From positions 1,922,001 to 1,986,000 of the forward strand of contig JAWPMV010000001.1 of NCBI GenBank assembly GCA_033391075.1: a stretch of DNA of 64,000 nucleotides, read 5' to 3'. Position 1 is the first letter of the stretch. Every line of letters starts with the position of its first letter. This document shows positions 27,137 through 36,945 of the stretch, one piece after another. This stretch comes from Bacteroidia bacterium (GTDB lineage Bacteria > Bacteroidota > Bacteroidia > J057). The notes under the pieces are model-generated. The model saw nothing but the letters and a program-made list of their open reading frames with translations, had not been told where the DNA came from and did not search any database. A program made the position numbers and the translations under genes.

Positions 27137-27548
27137 TTAGGAAGAGATAGCTAGGTTTTATGATCTTATTAAATAATCCTTATATTTGAAAAATGTCCTT
27201 GAATTAGGAAATTTAGGTTTGTATTCTCGATATAATTTAAATAATACTAATCTTCGGACAACGCCTTTCAAAAAATCGGCGTTTAAAGGTTGATCGATTG
27301 TAAATCGGTCGGAATTCACTCCTGCAACTATCCGTACTTGAAGATATTCGAAGACGAAATCGTTTTTTGAAGTACTGGAATACCCACTATTAAGGTAGCA
27401 CTGTAAAGACAGCTTAAATGTTTAGGCTGATCTAATGCTATATTTTCTTTTATAAACTATCCCACCTCGCAAAGCCATAGACTATCAATTCCGCATAACG
27501 TCTATCGTTCTTTTTAAAATGTAAGTCACTTTACTAATCCAAATTACT
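27137..27548 (+). promoter_or_regulatory. Long structured leader of the SusCD unit
   Basis: These 412 bases contain no credible gene. TATATTTG at 27181-27188 fits the Bacteroidota -7 consensus TAnnTTTG, though its -33 partner is weak. Downstream lie several short stems: AACGCC/GGCGTT (27260-27265 / 27278-27283), GTACTT/AAGTAC (27334-27339 / 27370-27375) enclosing ACGA-AA-TCGT (27354-27363). This would give a long, folded 5' untranslated region, as often seen ahead of SusC genes. Whether it regulates expression is inference. Confidence 0.45.
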
Positions 27549-30500
27549 ATGTACACAACTACGTTACGTCTAAGTAGGCATTTGGTAATACTTCTAATGA
27601 GTATTCTCTTATGCTCTAACGCTTGGGCTCAATTTACAGCTACTGGTACAGTAAATACCGAAGGAGATGAACCCCTGGTTGGGGCCTCGGTATTGCTTAA
27701 AGGAAGCACGCTAGGAGCTATTACAGGAGCAGACGGCTCTTTTTCAATCAAAGTCCCAGGAAATTCGGGCACGCTAGTAGTAAGTTTTGTAGGTTATAAA
27801 ACCACAGAATTTGAAGTTACAAGTTCTAATCCCAATATCGAGATTAAGCTGGGAGAAGAAGTCACCACAGTAGATGAAGTGATCATCGTTGGATATGGTC
27901 AGGAAAAAAGAGGCTCAAATACAGGAGCCGTTTCTACTGTAAGCTCAGAAGTCCTGGAGCAAGTACCTCTGGGCTCTTTTGAACAAACCTTACAAGGGAA
28001 TGTCGCTGGTGTTCAGTCCATCATGAGTAATGGACAACCCGGAGCGAATGTAAACATCCTCATTCGCGGGCAGGGTTCTATTTCTGCCTCAAGTGATCCC
28101 CTTTTCGTTATCGATGGTATTCCAGTTGCTTCTGGCAATTTGACTGTCTCTGCAGAGACCAGCAACCCGCTTGCAACAATGAACCCCAATGACATTGAGT
28201 CAGTAACGGTTCTTAAAGATGCTGCTGCAACGGCTATTTATGGTTCTCGTGGTGCTAATGGTGTGATCCTTATCACAACCAAAAGCGGAACTCCGGGTAA
28301 AGCCAAAGTAGAATTCCGTACCCAAATCGGAGTTAATGACTGGGCCATTGCTGAGAAAAACAGACTTCGTGGTCTGACAGCTGAAGAGTACACCCATCTG
28401 TACATTGAAGGATATCAAAACCGTAGTGGAGAAGATATCGAAACCATCAAAGCTCGTTTTGATGGACAGTTTCCCGATCCTCAAACCGGATTGCCTGCAG
28501 TAGACATCATTCCTGATGGGAGTGGAGGATATTCTTTAGGAGACATTCGTGTGGATACTCGTTGGTTGGATGAACTTTCTCGTAAAGGTCTCAACCAAAG
28601 TTATGACCTGAGTGTAAGCGGAGGTAGTAGCAATATGACCTACTTCGTTTCCGGTTCTTATTTTGGTCAGGAAGCTCCGATTATTGGTTCGGACCTGGAA
28701 AGACTTTCTTCTCGCGCAAATGTGGCAATTCAGGTAAGTCCAAAATTCAAGATTACAAACAACCTGAATATCTCTCGCACAACCCAAAATGGGATGAACG
28801 ATGCGACACGTTGGGCCAACCCTCTTTACAATGGATATCTAATGGCTCCTGTGGTTCCAATTAGAGATGCAGAAGGATTGTACTATGATGGTCACAAAGG
28901 ATTCTTTATGGGAGGAAACAATCCGGTAGGGAGTTTAGCCGAAGATGGAGACGATGTACAAACCTGGGCAATGACCCGTATTCTTGATAATGTTTCTCTG
29001 AGTTATGAGATCGTTGATGGATTGCAACTCCGTTCTGCATGGGCATTTGACCTGCTTAGTTACAATGAATTCTATTTCAGAAATGGAAGATATGGAGATG
29101 GCCGTAACCTCAATGGTTTGGGAACAGAGTCTAACAGGAATATCCTGAACTGGATTGGAACTCAAACCTTGAATTATTCGAAGTCATTCGATGGAGTTCA
29201 CAATGTAACTTTGTTAGGAGGATATGAATCTCAAAAATCTTCTACCCGTTCAGTCATTACTACAGGTAATGATTTTGCTCACCCTTCTTTGAGAACTCTC
29301 GCAAGTGCGGCTGAGCCAAACAGTATTTCAAGTACCCTTACAGAATTTGCATTCACCTCTATATTCGCCAGAGCGAATTATAATTATGCAGAGAAATACT
29401 TTGTTTCTGGTTCTATTCGTAATGATGGTTCCTCTAGATTTGGTGCCAATCAACGTTTCGGTACCTTCTGGTCTGTAGGAGTTGCCTGGCGTTTGGATCA
29501 GGAAGCATTCTTACAAGCCAATAGTTTCATTAATGCCTTAAAATTGAGAGCCAGTTACGGAGTATTGGGTAATGCAGGAATTGGTAACTACGAACATATC
29601 GGTACGATCAATTTCAGTGGAATTGATTATGATGGAAATCCAGGTGGAGCACCCGGACAGATCGGTAATCCTGATTTGACCTGGGAAAAAAGTACTACCG
29701 TCAATGTAGGCCTTGACTTTGCAATCCTGAATAACCGTTTGGATGGTACGATTGAGTATTTCAATAGAGGATCAGATGCCCTGCTTCTTGATGTGCCGAT
29801 TTCCAGAACGACCGGTTTTGCTTCTAAAACTCAAAACTTTGGTTCACTTGAAAACAAAGGATTAGAGATTACTGTAAATGCAAATATCATCAACGGACGT
29901 GATTTCAAATGGAGTTTGGGTGGGAACATCACCTTCATCCAAAACCTGATCACCAAACTGGATGAAGAATTCATTGCAGGTACCAAGCTTCGTCGCGAAG
30001 GGGAAGACTATCAGTCCTTTTTCCTTGCGGAATGGGCAGGGGTAGATCCTGAGAATGGTGATCCTCTTTGGTATACGGATTCAAGTATGACAGCTACCAC
30101 CAATAATTTTGCTGATGCTGAAAGATTCCTGTCTGACAAAACAGCAACTCCTTCAAATTTTGGTGGGTTCAATACTCGCTTGTCCTGGAAAGGATTGAGC
30201 CTGAGCTTGCAATTCTCTCATGCATGGGATCAGTGGTTGTATGATGCAACTGCATGGGTAATCCAGGGAGATGGCCGCTTCACTCCTCGTAGTCAGACCA
30301 ATCTTGTATTGGATCGCTGGCAGCAGTCAGGAGATGTTACGGATGTACCTAAATTCTCATGGGGTAATGGTAGTGGATCAAACTCTAGAAACACCACACG
30401 TTGGTTGCATGATGGAACCTTTATCCGCCTGCGTAACTTCACCCTGGCATACAATCTTCCACAAGGCATCTTGAATAGTGCCAAGATTAGATCTGCAAGA

Positions 30501-30644
30501 GTGTATGTAAGAGGGGTAAATACCTTTACCTGGACAAGAGAAGATAATCTGTATATCGATCCGGAGGCTGCTTTTAGTGGAGTTATCAACTCACCAGTTC
30601 CTAACCTGAAAACCATTTCAGTAGGTATTGACCTCGGATTTTAA
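27549..30644 (+). CDS. SusC/RagA-family TonB-dependent outer-membrane transporter
   Basis: A 1031-residue protein. The signal peptide (to about residue 28, ...CSNAWAQ) is followed by a carboxypeptidase-regulatory-like beta domain (about 30-110), the TonB-box-like VDEVIIVGYG segment, and the plug with the SusC signatures SDPLFVIDGIP and VLKDAAATAIYGSRGANGVILITTK. The 22-strand barrel ends at TISVGIDLGF. There is no STN domain and no adjacent anti-sigma factor, so it is not regulated by trans-envelope signalling of that type. With the SusD gene 24 bases downstream it forms a nutrient-import complex for oligosaccharides or peptides. No glycoside hydrolase is nearby, and a peptidase follows. Confidence 0.95.
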   Translation: MYTTTLRLSRHLVILLMSILLCSNAWAQFTATGTVNTEGDEPLVGASVLLKGSTLGAITGADGSFSIKVPGNSGTLVVSFVGYKTTEFEVTSSNPNIEIKLGEEVTTVDEVIIVGYGQEKRGSNTGAVSTVSSEVLEQVPLGSFEQTLQGNVAGVQSIMSNGQPGANVNILIRGQGSISASSDPLFVIDGIPVASGNLTVSAETSNPLATMNPNDIESVTVLKDAAATAIYGSRGANGVILITTKSGTPGKAKVEFRTQIGVNDWAIAEKNRLRGLTAEEYTHLYIEGYQNRSGEDIETIKARFDGQFPDPQTGLPAVDIIPDGSGGYSLGDIRVDTRWLDELSRKGLNQSYDLSVSGGSSNMTYFVSGSYFGQEAPIIGSDLERLSSRANVAIQVSPKFKITNNLNISRTTQNGMNDATRWANPLYNGYLMAPVVPIRDAEGLYYDGHKGFFMGGNNPVGSLAEDGDDVQTWAMTRILDNVSLSYEIVDGLQLRSAWAFDLLSYNEFYFRNGRYGDGRNLNGLGTESNRNILNWIGTQTLNYSKSFDGVHNVTLLGGYESQKSSTRSVITTGNDFAHPSLRTLASAAEPNSISSTLTEFAFTSIFARANYNYAEKYFVSGSIRNDGSSRFGANQRFGTFWSVGVAWRLDQEAFLQANSFINALKLRASYGVLGNAGIGNYEHIGTINFSGIDYDGNPGGAPGQIGNPDLTWEKSTTVNVGLDFAILNNRLDGTIEYFNRGSDALLLDVPISRTTGFASKTQNFGSLENKGLEITVNANIINGRDFKWSLGGNITFIQNLITKLDEEFIAGTKLRREGEDYQSFFLAEWAGVDPENGDPLWYTDSSMTATTNNFADAERFLSDKTATPSNFGGFNTRLSWKGLSLSLQFSHAWDQWLYDATAWVIQGDGRFTPRSQTNLVLDRWQQSGDVTDVPKFSWGNGSGSNSRNTTRWLHDGTFIRLRNFTLAYNLPQGILNSAKIRSARVYVRGVNTFTWTREDNLYIDPEAAFSGVINSPVPNLKTISVGIDLGF

Positions 30645-30668
30645 TTCTTCGCTTGATTCTTAAATAAA

Positions 30669-32075
30669 ATGAATATGAAAAAGTTAGTATCAATTCTATA
30701 TATAGGTATCTGCTTCTTCGCATTTTCTTGTAGCGAAGAATTTCTAGACCTGAAACCAAATGAGGCACTTCCCATCGAAGATGCGATTACCAGCCTCAAT
30801 GACCTTGAATCTGCTGCCATAGGTATGTATGATGGCTTGCAAAGTGCCAACCACTATGGTCGCTATTTTGTCCTGGTTCCTGATGTAATGTCAGATGATG
30901 TAAAACAAAATGCCAGTGCCAACCGCGCCAAGGAGTATGCTGAATATGGAGCATTCCCGGATCATTTTTTGACTCAAAATGTTTGGGCGAGAATTTACAA
31001 TACCATCCTTCGCGCCAATATCCTGATCAATTCTGATCTGGAAGTTGGAGCAACTGTGCAGGAAGAAAAAAATAACCTGCAGGGTGAAGCTTATGCAATA
31101 CGTGCTTTGTGTCATTTTGACCTGGTGAGAATGTATGGACAGCACTATGGATTTTCGGCTGGTAATGACCATCCCGGAGTTCCTGTTGTATTGGAGTTTG
31201 ATGAAGCTGCAGAGCCTTCCAGAAATACGGTAGCTCAGGTGTATGAGCAAATCCTGGCTGATTTGTCAACTGCTGCAAGCTTGATTGGATCTGATTTTGA
31301 TTCAGGTCGTTTCAATCAGCTTTCTGTAAAAGCGCTTCAAGCTCGTGTAAATCTTTACATGGGTAATTGGGCGACAGCGGAAGGACTTGCCAGTGAAGTG
31401 ATAAATGACGGAACTGTAAGCCTGACCAGCAATGGAGACTATGTCGCCACCTGGGAGGGAGGTTCTTCTCCTGATGTTGTCTTTGAAGTGAAAGTAAATT
31501 CTGCTGATAACAATGGGTCAGATGCTTTAGGGCGTATGTATATCCAGGATGGATATGGAGACTACCTTCCTTCAGCTGACATTGTAGATCTTATTCCTGC
31601 AGGGGATGTTAGAGAACTCCTGTATGCGGATGATGCTGCAAATCTGGGGGGAATTTATGGAACCATTCGAGTGAATAAATGGCCCAGCCAGGCAGGTGAT
31701 GATAACACACCTGTAATTCGCCTGTCGGAATTGTACATGATTAGAGCAGAGGCCCGCTTTATGCTAAGCAATGAAGATGGAGCCAGAGCTGATGTTGATG
31801 CGATTCGCCAAAGAGGCTTACCTACTGCTGAAGCTGTAACAGCTACAGGAGCAGATTTGATGGCTGAGATTGAAAAAGAGAAACGCATTGAGTTGGCTTA
31901 TGAAGGCCATAGACTTTGGGATTTGATGAGATGGCAAAGAGGAGTTGCACGTACGGATTGTACGGCTCCAGCTGCAGTTTGTAACATCGCTTATCCTAAT
32001 GATCGCTTCATTCTGCCTATTCCTCAGAATGAAATGGATGCCAATCCTAATATGAGCCAAAATATAGGCTACTAG
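30669..32075 (+). CDS. SusD/RagB-family substrate-binding lipoprotein
   Basis: A 468-residue lipoprotein with leader MNMKKLVSILYIGICFFAFSC. The SusD opening EEFLDLKPNEALP and NDLESAAIGMYDGLQ is present, as are the TPR-like helices (NNLQGEAYAIRALCHFDLVRMYGQ) and the C-terminal signature ELAYEGHRLWDLMRWQRG. It caps the SusC barrel and captures the ligand at the cell surface. The start could be either of the two Mets 6 bases apart. A strong terminator at 32094 closes the susCD transcript. Confidence 0.95.
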   Translation: MNMKKLVSILYIGICFFAFSCSEEFLDLKPNEALPIEDAITSLNDLESAAIGMYDGLQSANHYGRYFVLVPDVMSDDVKQNASANRAKEYAEYGAFPDHFLTQNVWARIYNTILRANILINSDLEVGATVQEEKNNLQGEAYAIRALCHFDLVRMYGQHYGFSAGNDHPGVPVVLEFDEAAEPSRNTVAQVYEQILADLSTAASLIGSDFDSGRFNQLSVKALQARVNLYMGNWATAEGLASEVINDGTVSLTSNGDYVATWEGGSSPDVVFEVKVNSADNNGSDALGRMYIQDGYGDYLPSADIVDLIPAGDVRELLYADDAANLGGIYGTIRVNKWPSQAGDDNTPVIRLSELYMIRAEARFMLSNEDGARADVDAIRQRGLPTAEAVTATGADLMAEIEKEKRIELAYEGHRLWDLMRWQRGVARTDCTAPAAVCNIAYPNDRFILPIPQNEMDANPNMSQNIGY

Positions 32076-32093
32076 GCATCTGGAAATATATGA

Positions 32094-32122
32094 AAGGCTG
32101 CCCAACTTGGGCAGCCTTTTTT
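32094..32122 (+). terminator. Rho-independent terminator after susD
   Basis: AAGGCTGCCC, short loop AACTT, GGGCAGCCTT then T6. It lies 18 bases after the susD stop and ends before the M43 protease start, so the protease is probably transcribed separately. Confidence 0.88.
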
Positions 32123-32157
32123 CTTCAAAACCTGTTTTCTCTAAGCTCAATACTGCT

Positions 32158-33294
32158 ATGAAAAAAGTTTTACTCCTTTTTCTTTTATACCTTCTGCTTA
32201 CCCCCGCTTTTACCCAAAATCAGGCAAATGAGTTCTGCGGTACTATAGAGTCTAAAGATCCTACTTTCGATCCCATCGCCTACCAAAAATTTCTGGAGAA
32301 GAAAAAAGGAGAAGTTGCTGAGAAGAATATCATCAACTTACCATTGGCAATCAGGATTGTGAGGCGTTCGGACGGAACAGGAGGATTGCCGGAAGCAGAA
32401 ATTGATGAGATTATGGATTCGCTCAATGTCCGTTTTGCCAATTCAAATTTTCAATTCTTTCAGTGTGGTGATCCCCAATTTGTGGATGTAAATGTATTTT
32501 ATGATTTCGACCGGGACCTTTATGCCGACAGTCTGGTTACCTACAATATTCCGGATGTCATCAATGTATATTTCATCAGTAAAATCATCAATGGCGCAAG
32601 CTTTCTTTGTGGCTACGCAAGTTTTCCCTGGAACAATCAGGAATATGTAGTAGTGAAAAATGATTGTGCGATGAATGGAAGTACCCTGGCACATGAGATC
32701 GGCCATTACCTGGGACTTTATCATACACACACCACGATCAATGGAGTTGAGTATGCAGATGGGTCAAATTGCATTTTCGCCGGAGATGAACTTTGTGGAA
32801 CTCCTGCTGATCCAACCCTGGGATCAGGCAATGTAGATATCAATTGCCTTTATACAGGAACTTCCAAAGATGGCAATGGAGACTCCTATACTCCGGACCC
32901 GACCAATATTATGTCCTATTCTCGCAAAGCTTGTCGTACCTATTTTTCCCCGGATCAGTTTACTCGTATGGAGTTTTATTATGATCGCTTCCGAAATAAT
33001 CTTGCTTGTCAATCTGCTACGGGTATAGCGAATGAAACTTTCCTTTCAGATTTAGAACTGTATCCCAATCCTGCTTCCTCTTTTCTCAAGCTTAGCTTTG
33101 AAACTCCTTCCCCTGCCTTTTATGAACTTAAGGTTTTCGATTTATTAGCCCATGAACTTTATAGCAATGAAATAAAAGGAAATGGTGGATATGTGGAAGC
33201 AAGCATTCCCCTGGACTACTTATCGTCCGGGATTTACTACCTTAGTATCGTGCAGGATGGAAAAAGAGAGATTCACAAATTTGTAAAAGAATAA
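32158..33294 (+). CDS. Secreted M43-type (pappalysin/cytophagalysin) metalloprotease with T9SS tail
   Basis: ATG 32158 (378 residues) opens with a signal peptide (MKKVLLLFLLYLLLTPAFTQ). An upstream in-frame start would fall inside the terminator stem. The zinc site is HEIGHYLGLYH (H179, E180, H183, H189), and the metzincin Met-turn lies in NIMSYSRKAC (M252), with paired Cys residues nearby, matching family M43. From about residue 298 a C-terminal sorting domain begins at LELYPNPASSFLKL and ends KREIHKFVKE, the signature of type IX secretion, so the enzyme should be secreted or displayed on the surface. It probably degrades protein near the SusCD importer. Confidence 0.9.
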   Translation: MKKVLLLFLLYLLLTPAFTQNQANEFCGTIESKDPTFDPIAYQKFLEKKKGEVAEKNIINLPLAIRIVRRSDGTGGLPEAEIDEIMDSLNVRFANSNFQFFQCGDPQFVDVNVFYDFDRDLYADSLVTYNIPDVINVYFISKIINGASFLCGYASFPWNNQEYVVVKNDCAMNGSTLAHEIGHYLGLYHTHTTINGVEYADGSNCIFAGDELCGTPADPTLGSGNVDINCLYTGTSKDGNGDSYTPDPTNIMSYSRKACRTYFSPDQFTRMEFYYDRFRNNLACQSATGIANETFLSDLELYPNPASSFLKLSFETPSPAFYELKVFDLLAHELYSNEIKGNGGYVEASIPLDYLSSGIYYLSIVQDGKREIHKFVKE

Positions 33295-33296
33295 AG

Positions 33297-33971
33297 ATGA
33301 AGATTAGCCTGGGCCTTCTTCCGGGATTGGGCTTTACAAAGGAAATATTTTCTCGTCTGAAAATACAGGCAGAGGAGCTATTCTATTTAGAATGGATAGA
33401 GCCTGAAGTAAATGAATCGCTTGATTCTTATGCCCTTCGTATGGGAAGTGATCTGAAAAGAGCAAAATACCCATTGGTATTGTTAGGACATTCCTTTGGA
33501 GGAATGATGGCTTCAGAGGTTTCTCGGCAATATGAAGCTCAGCTTATAATTTTGATCTCGAGCGTTAAAAATAGAGAAGAAATTCCTTTCAGGTTTAAAT
33601 CCATTGCACCTTTAGGCTTGCATCGTCTTTTTACCAAAGAACTCAGCTTAAAAAGCCTTCCATATTGGGGGGAAAGATTTGGATACAAAAAAGGGGAGGA
33701 GCAGGAATTATTTAGAAAAATGGTCTCCCGGCAAACGAACTCCTACCTGCAATGGGCATTGAAAAATCTCTCTCTCTGGGACCGGAATATCTCCAGGGAA
33801 GTTCCTTATTTCCATTTTCACGGAGACCATGACAAGACTTTCCCCGTCCAACATATAAAGCCTCCTTTTACCCTGATCGAAAAAGGAAGCCATATGATGG
33901 TTTATAACCAGGCCTGGAAATTGAGCCAGCTGATAAATACTTCTCTCGAAACAGTTTTTAATCCCGCTTAA
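33297..33971 (+). CDS. Small alpha/beta hydrolase
   Basis: A 224-residue cytoplasmic protein without a signal peptide. VLLGHSFGG holds the nucleophile Ser of the G-x-S-x-G elbow, FHGDHDKTFP the acid Asp, and EKGSHMMV the catalytic His. The first strand, GLLPGLGF, fits an oxyanion region. It starts 2 bases after the M43 stop, so the two are transcriptionally and perhaps translationally coupled. The substrate is unknown. Confidence 0.82.
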   Translation: MKISLGLLPGLGFTKEIFSRLKIQAEELFYLEWIEPEVNESLDSYALRMGSDLKRAKYPLVLLGHSFGGMMASEVSRQYEAQLIILISSVKNREEIPFRFKSIAPLGLHRLFTKELSLKSLPYWGERFGYKKGEEQELFRKMVSRQTNSYLQWALKNLSLWDRNISREVPYFHFHGDHDKTFPVQHIKPPFTLIEKGSHMMVYNQAWKLSQLINTSLETVFNPA

Positions 33972-34020
33972 ATCTGCGAACCAGCTTTGTCTGCAGGATT
34001 AGCACACAAAACAAAAACGA

Positions 34021-35508
34021 ATGAAACTCCAACTCTCTCTCTTTTTTTCTCTATTTCTATGTAGCTTTTTTGCTTGTACAGAGTCGGCCCCACCGGATTC
34101 AACCTTTATAAAAAATGTATTGATTGTTGATGGGACTGGAGCCAAAGCCTATAAAGGAGCATTGAGAATTTCCGGCCAGAGAATTTATGAAATTGGAGAT
34201 TTGTCTGAGAAATCCGGAGAGGATATTATTGATGGTCAAGGCAAAGTTTTGGCGCCGGGATTTATCGATACCCATAGCCACCATGATCTCAGTAGTATGA
34301 CAGATTATATGGCTGCAATGAGTCAGGGAGTTAGTACCATAGTTGTGGGACAGGATGGATTCTCCAAATACCCGATTAAGGATTTTTTCCAAAAAGTAAC
34401 AGATAAGCCAGGGACCTTAAATATCGCTTCTTATATCGGCCATAATACCCTCAGAGGAAAAGTGCTGGGAGAAAAGTACCAACGAAAAGCTAGCACAGCA
34501 GAAGTAGAGGAAATGAGAAAACTTTTGTTGGAAGAGATGGCATCTGGAGCATTGGGACTGTCAAGTGGGCTTGAATATGATCCGGGCATTTATTCTGATA
34601 AAAGTGAGGTGATCAGTTTGGCGAAAGAACTAAAGGCCTTAAATGGTCGCTATATCAGCCATATGCGGAGTGAAGATATGAAGCTGGAAGAGGCGATTGA
34701 AGAAATCATAGATATCGGGAAGCAAGCGGGAATTCCTGTACAAATCTCACATTTCAAATTAGCCAGGAAAAGCCTTTGGGGCAAAGCAGGAGAAATGCTC
34801 GCAAGATTGGACCAGGTCAGAGCTGAGGGAATAGAAATCACAGCTGATGTCTATCCTTATGAATATTGGCAATCAACCATGACGGTTCTTTTTCCTAAAA
34901 GGGATTTTGACAATATCGCTTCAGCCCGCCACGCCTTGACTGAACTTACCAGCCCCGAAGGGATGATCATCGCTGAATTTGAAGCCGAGAAATCATATGA
35001 AGGAAAAACCCTGGCTGAAATCGCAAAAAAGAGGGGAGAGGATCCGGCGGTAACTTATATGAAGTTGATTGATATGTCTCAAAAAACACCAGGAGAAAGT
35101 ATCATTGCCAGATCAATGACAGAGGCAGATATTTATACCCTCTTGAATTGGCCACATGCAAATCTTTGTTCGGATGGTTCGCCTACCGGGCATCCCAGAG
35201 GTTGGGGATCTTTTCCTCGATATTTCTCAAATGCTCAGGATATTCCCATTGAAAAACGAATAGAAAAAATGACCTCTTTGGCAGCTAAACATATAGGCAT
35301 AGCGGATAGAGGCATCCTGGAGAAGGGTGCCTATGCAGATTTGGTTTTGTTGGACCCGGACGAACTGAAAGACAAAGCAACTTTCAAAGAGACAGGCCTG
35401 AAATCACAAGGGGTCTTGTCAGTTTGGGTAAATGGCACAAAAGTGTATGACGGAGAATCGGCGACTGAAGCCCGGCCCGGTAAATTGATCAAGCGTAAAG
35501 GATTTTGA
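34021..35508 (+). CDS. N-acyl-D-amino-acid deacylase-like amidohydrolase lipoprotein
   Basis: A 495-residue lipoprotein (leader ending LCSFFAC). The metal site FIDTHSHHD, the SGLEYDPGIYS segment (lid region with a conserved Glu), HMRSED, and the later NLCSDGSPTGHPRG containing the metal Asp match the D-aminoacylase family. The C-terminal cap begins GILEKGAYADLVLLDPDELKDKATF. These enzymes release D-amino acids from N-acyl-D-amino acids; the lipoprotein form suggests periplasmic action. The GNAT gene starts 3 bases after its stop. Confidence 0.85.
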   Translation: MKLQLSLFFSLFLCSFFACTESAPPDSTFIKNVLIVDGTGAKAYKGALRISGQRIYEIGDLSEKSGEDIIDGQGKVLAPGFIDTHSHHDLSSMTDYMAAMSQGVSTIVVGQDGFSKYPIKDFFQKVTDKPGTLNIASYIGHNTLRGKVLGEKYQRKASTAEVEEMRKLLLEEMASGALGLSSGLEYDPGIYSDKSEVISLAKELKALNGRYISHMRSEDMKLEEAIEEIIDIGKQAGIPVQISHFKLARKSLWGKAGEMLARLDQVRAEGIEITADVYPYEYWQSTMTVLFPKRDFDNIASARHALTELTSPEGMIIAEFEAEKSYEGKTLAEIAKKRGEDPAVTYMKLIDMSQKTPGESIIARSMTEADIYTLLNWPHANLCSDGSPTGHPRGWGSFPRYFSNAQDIPIEKRIEKMTSLAAKHIGIADRGILEKGAYADLVLLDPDELKDKATFKETGLKSQGVLSVWVNGTKVYDGESATEARPGKLIKRKGF

Positions 35509-35511
35509 CCA

Positions 35512-35940
35512 ATGGCAGCAGACATTCTTATTCACAATGATAAAAGTCGAATCGATATAGATTATGTATTTCATTACCTGCACCATATTTCTTATTGGGC
35601 GAAAGGCAGACCCAGAAGCCTGATTGAGCGGGGAATTGAAAATTCTTTCTGTTTTATAGTTGAAAAAAATGGGAAACAGATCGGATTTGCTCGTGTAATC
35701 TCAGATTTTGCCACTTTTGGCTATTTAGCTGATGTATTTATAGATGAAAATCAAAGAGGCTATGGGTATGGGAAACTATTGATCGAACACATTTTGGAGC
35801 ATCCCCAACTCAAGTACCTAAAAAGGTGGATGTTGCTTACCGGAGATGCTCATGGCTTATATAAACAATATGGCTTTAACCCTCCAGCTAAACCAGAGAT
35901 TGTAATGGAGAAAGTTCGCAAAGACTATGTCGAATCGTAG
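35512..35940 (+). CDS. GNAT-family N-acetyltransferase
   Basis: A 142-residue protein. The CoA-binding stretch is DENQRGYGYGKLLIEHIL with the Q/R-x-x-G-x-G/A pattern; preceding strands FCFIVEKNGKQIGFARVI and FATFGYLADVFI match GNAT beta-2 to beta-4, and YKQYGFNP is the usual C-terminal tyrosine motif. It is tightly linked to the D-aminoacylase gene (3 bases), which suggests a joint role in modifying or releasing amino acids. It converges with the AraC gene 6 bases beyond its stop. Confidence 0.85.
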   Translation: MAADILIHNDKSRIDIDYVFHYLHHISYWAKGRPRSLIERGIENSFCFIVEKNGKQIGFARVISDFATFGYLADVFIDENQRGYGYGKLLIEHILEHPQLKYLKRWMLLTGDAHGLYKQYGFNPPAKPEIVMEKVRKDYVES

Positions 35941-35946
35941 TACATA

Positions 35947-36813
35947 CTAATAGGAATGATCATGTTTTCTATAAGCCGATGGAGTCATTTTTTTGACTTT
36001 CAGGAATTGACGATTAAAATGAGAGAGGTTCTGAAAGCCGGTTTCAAAAGATACCTGGGCGATACTCAGGTCCGCCTTTCTTAATAGAGAACAAGCATGT
36101 TCAATGCGTAATTCATTTAAATACTGGATATAGGTTTTGCGGGTATGTAGCTTAAAATACCTGCAAAATTGAGAAACACTTAAATTTGCTTCTCTGGCTA
36201 CTTCCTCCAGTTTTATTTCCTTGTCCAGATGCTGAATAGAAAATTGCATAACCTTCTGCATGCGTTCATCTCTTCTGCTTTCCAAGTCAGCGTCATAGTA
36301 TTGACTATTGATAAATTCCTGCTCCCGAAAGTTCATCATAAATCTTAGCATACTTAATAAATCTATCAAGAGCCCAAGTCCCTGTTTTTCTGGAAAGCTA
36401 GAAAGTTGCTCAAAAAGTATGGCTTTTTCCTTACCCGTAAACATGATGCCTCGCTTGGCCTTTTTTAGGTAACTATCAACTTGCTTCAACTCAGGCAATG
36501 CAAAGAACTCCTTCCCAAAAGATTCTCGCCCAAAGAAAACGGATATAGAACAAACCCCTGTCTCAAGTTCAGTCAAGGAATTCCTACTATTTTTTAAAAG
36601 ATGGGGTGTATTAGATCCCAGCATAAATACATCTCCCGCTTGAAAAGGAGTTGAACTATTTCCGGCAAATAAGATCCCTTCGCCTTTATGTATAGCCGTG
36701 ATTTGCCATTCAGGATGTTGGTGCAAACGCTCATAAAAATTCCGGGCCTCGTCTTTTTGCACGTGAAAGGAGGTGTCCTGGGTTTTGGGAATACTAAACT
36801 GGACCGGTTTCAT
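35947..36813 (-). CDS. AraC-family regulator, probable hydroxyproline-pathway activator
   Basis: A 288-residue soluble protein. The N-terminal cupin (EWQITAIHKGEGILFAGN..., then FMLGSNTPHLLKN) senses a ligand. The C-terminal 100 residues hold two HTHs: KLEEVAREANLSVSQFCRYFKLHT and the signature IAQVSFETGFQNLSHFNRQFLKVKKMTPSAYRK. It is transcribed divergently from the gene set at 36946-40238, which encodes hydroxyproline catabolism, so it is the likely regulator. The 132-bp spacer has repeated AAATAGTA and AAAATTAGC words that could be its binding sites. Confidence 0.88.
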   Translation of the reverse strand: MKPVQFSIPKTQDTSFHVQKDEARNFYERLHQHPEWQITAIHKGEGILFAGNSSTPFQAGDVFMLGSNTPHLLKNSRNSLTELETGVCSISVFFGRESFGKEFFALPELKQVDSYLKKAKRGIMFTGKEKAILFEQLSSFPEKQGLGLLIDLLSMLRFMMNFREQEFINSQYYDADLESRRDERMQKVMQFSIQHLDKEIKLEEVAREANLSVSQFCRYFKLHTRKTYIQYLNELRIEHACSLLRKADLSIAQVSFETGFQNLSHFNRQFLKVKKMTPSAYRKHDHSY

Positions 36814-36945
36814 AAGAAATAGTACTATTTAATGTGTTTTGGTTGGTATGATGAGCAAAATTAGCAAAATAGTATCAGTATTTGCGAAAATCTATCAACA
36901 GGAAGTGCGCGAAGACTGCTAATTTTGAGACTCTAACCTAAACCT
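36814..36945. promoter_or_regulatory. Divergent control region between the AraC gene and the hydroxyproline genes
   Basis: The perfect palindrome AAATAGTACTATTT lies at 36817-36830. Its AAATAGTA half recurs at 36867-36874, exactly 50 bp later (about five helical turns). AAAATTAGC (36857-36865) is mirrored as GCTAATTTT at 36918-36926. The binding protein is inferred to be the AraC regulator; no binding data exist here. Confidence 0.5.

Noticed and set aside
32107..32157. An upstream start for the M43 protease
   Set aside because: It falls inside the terminator after susD and would place residues before the signal peptide.
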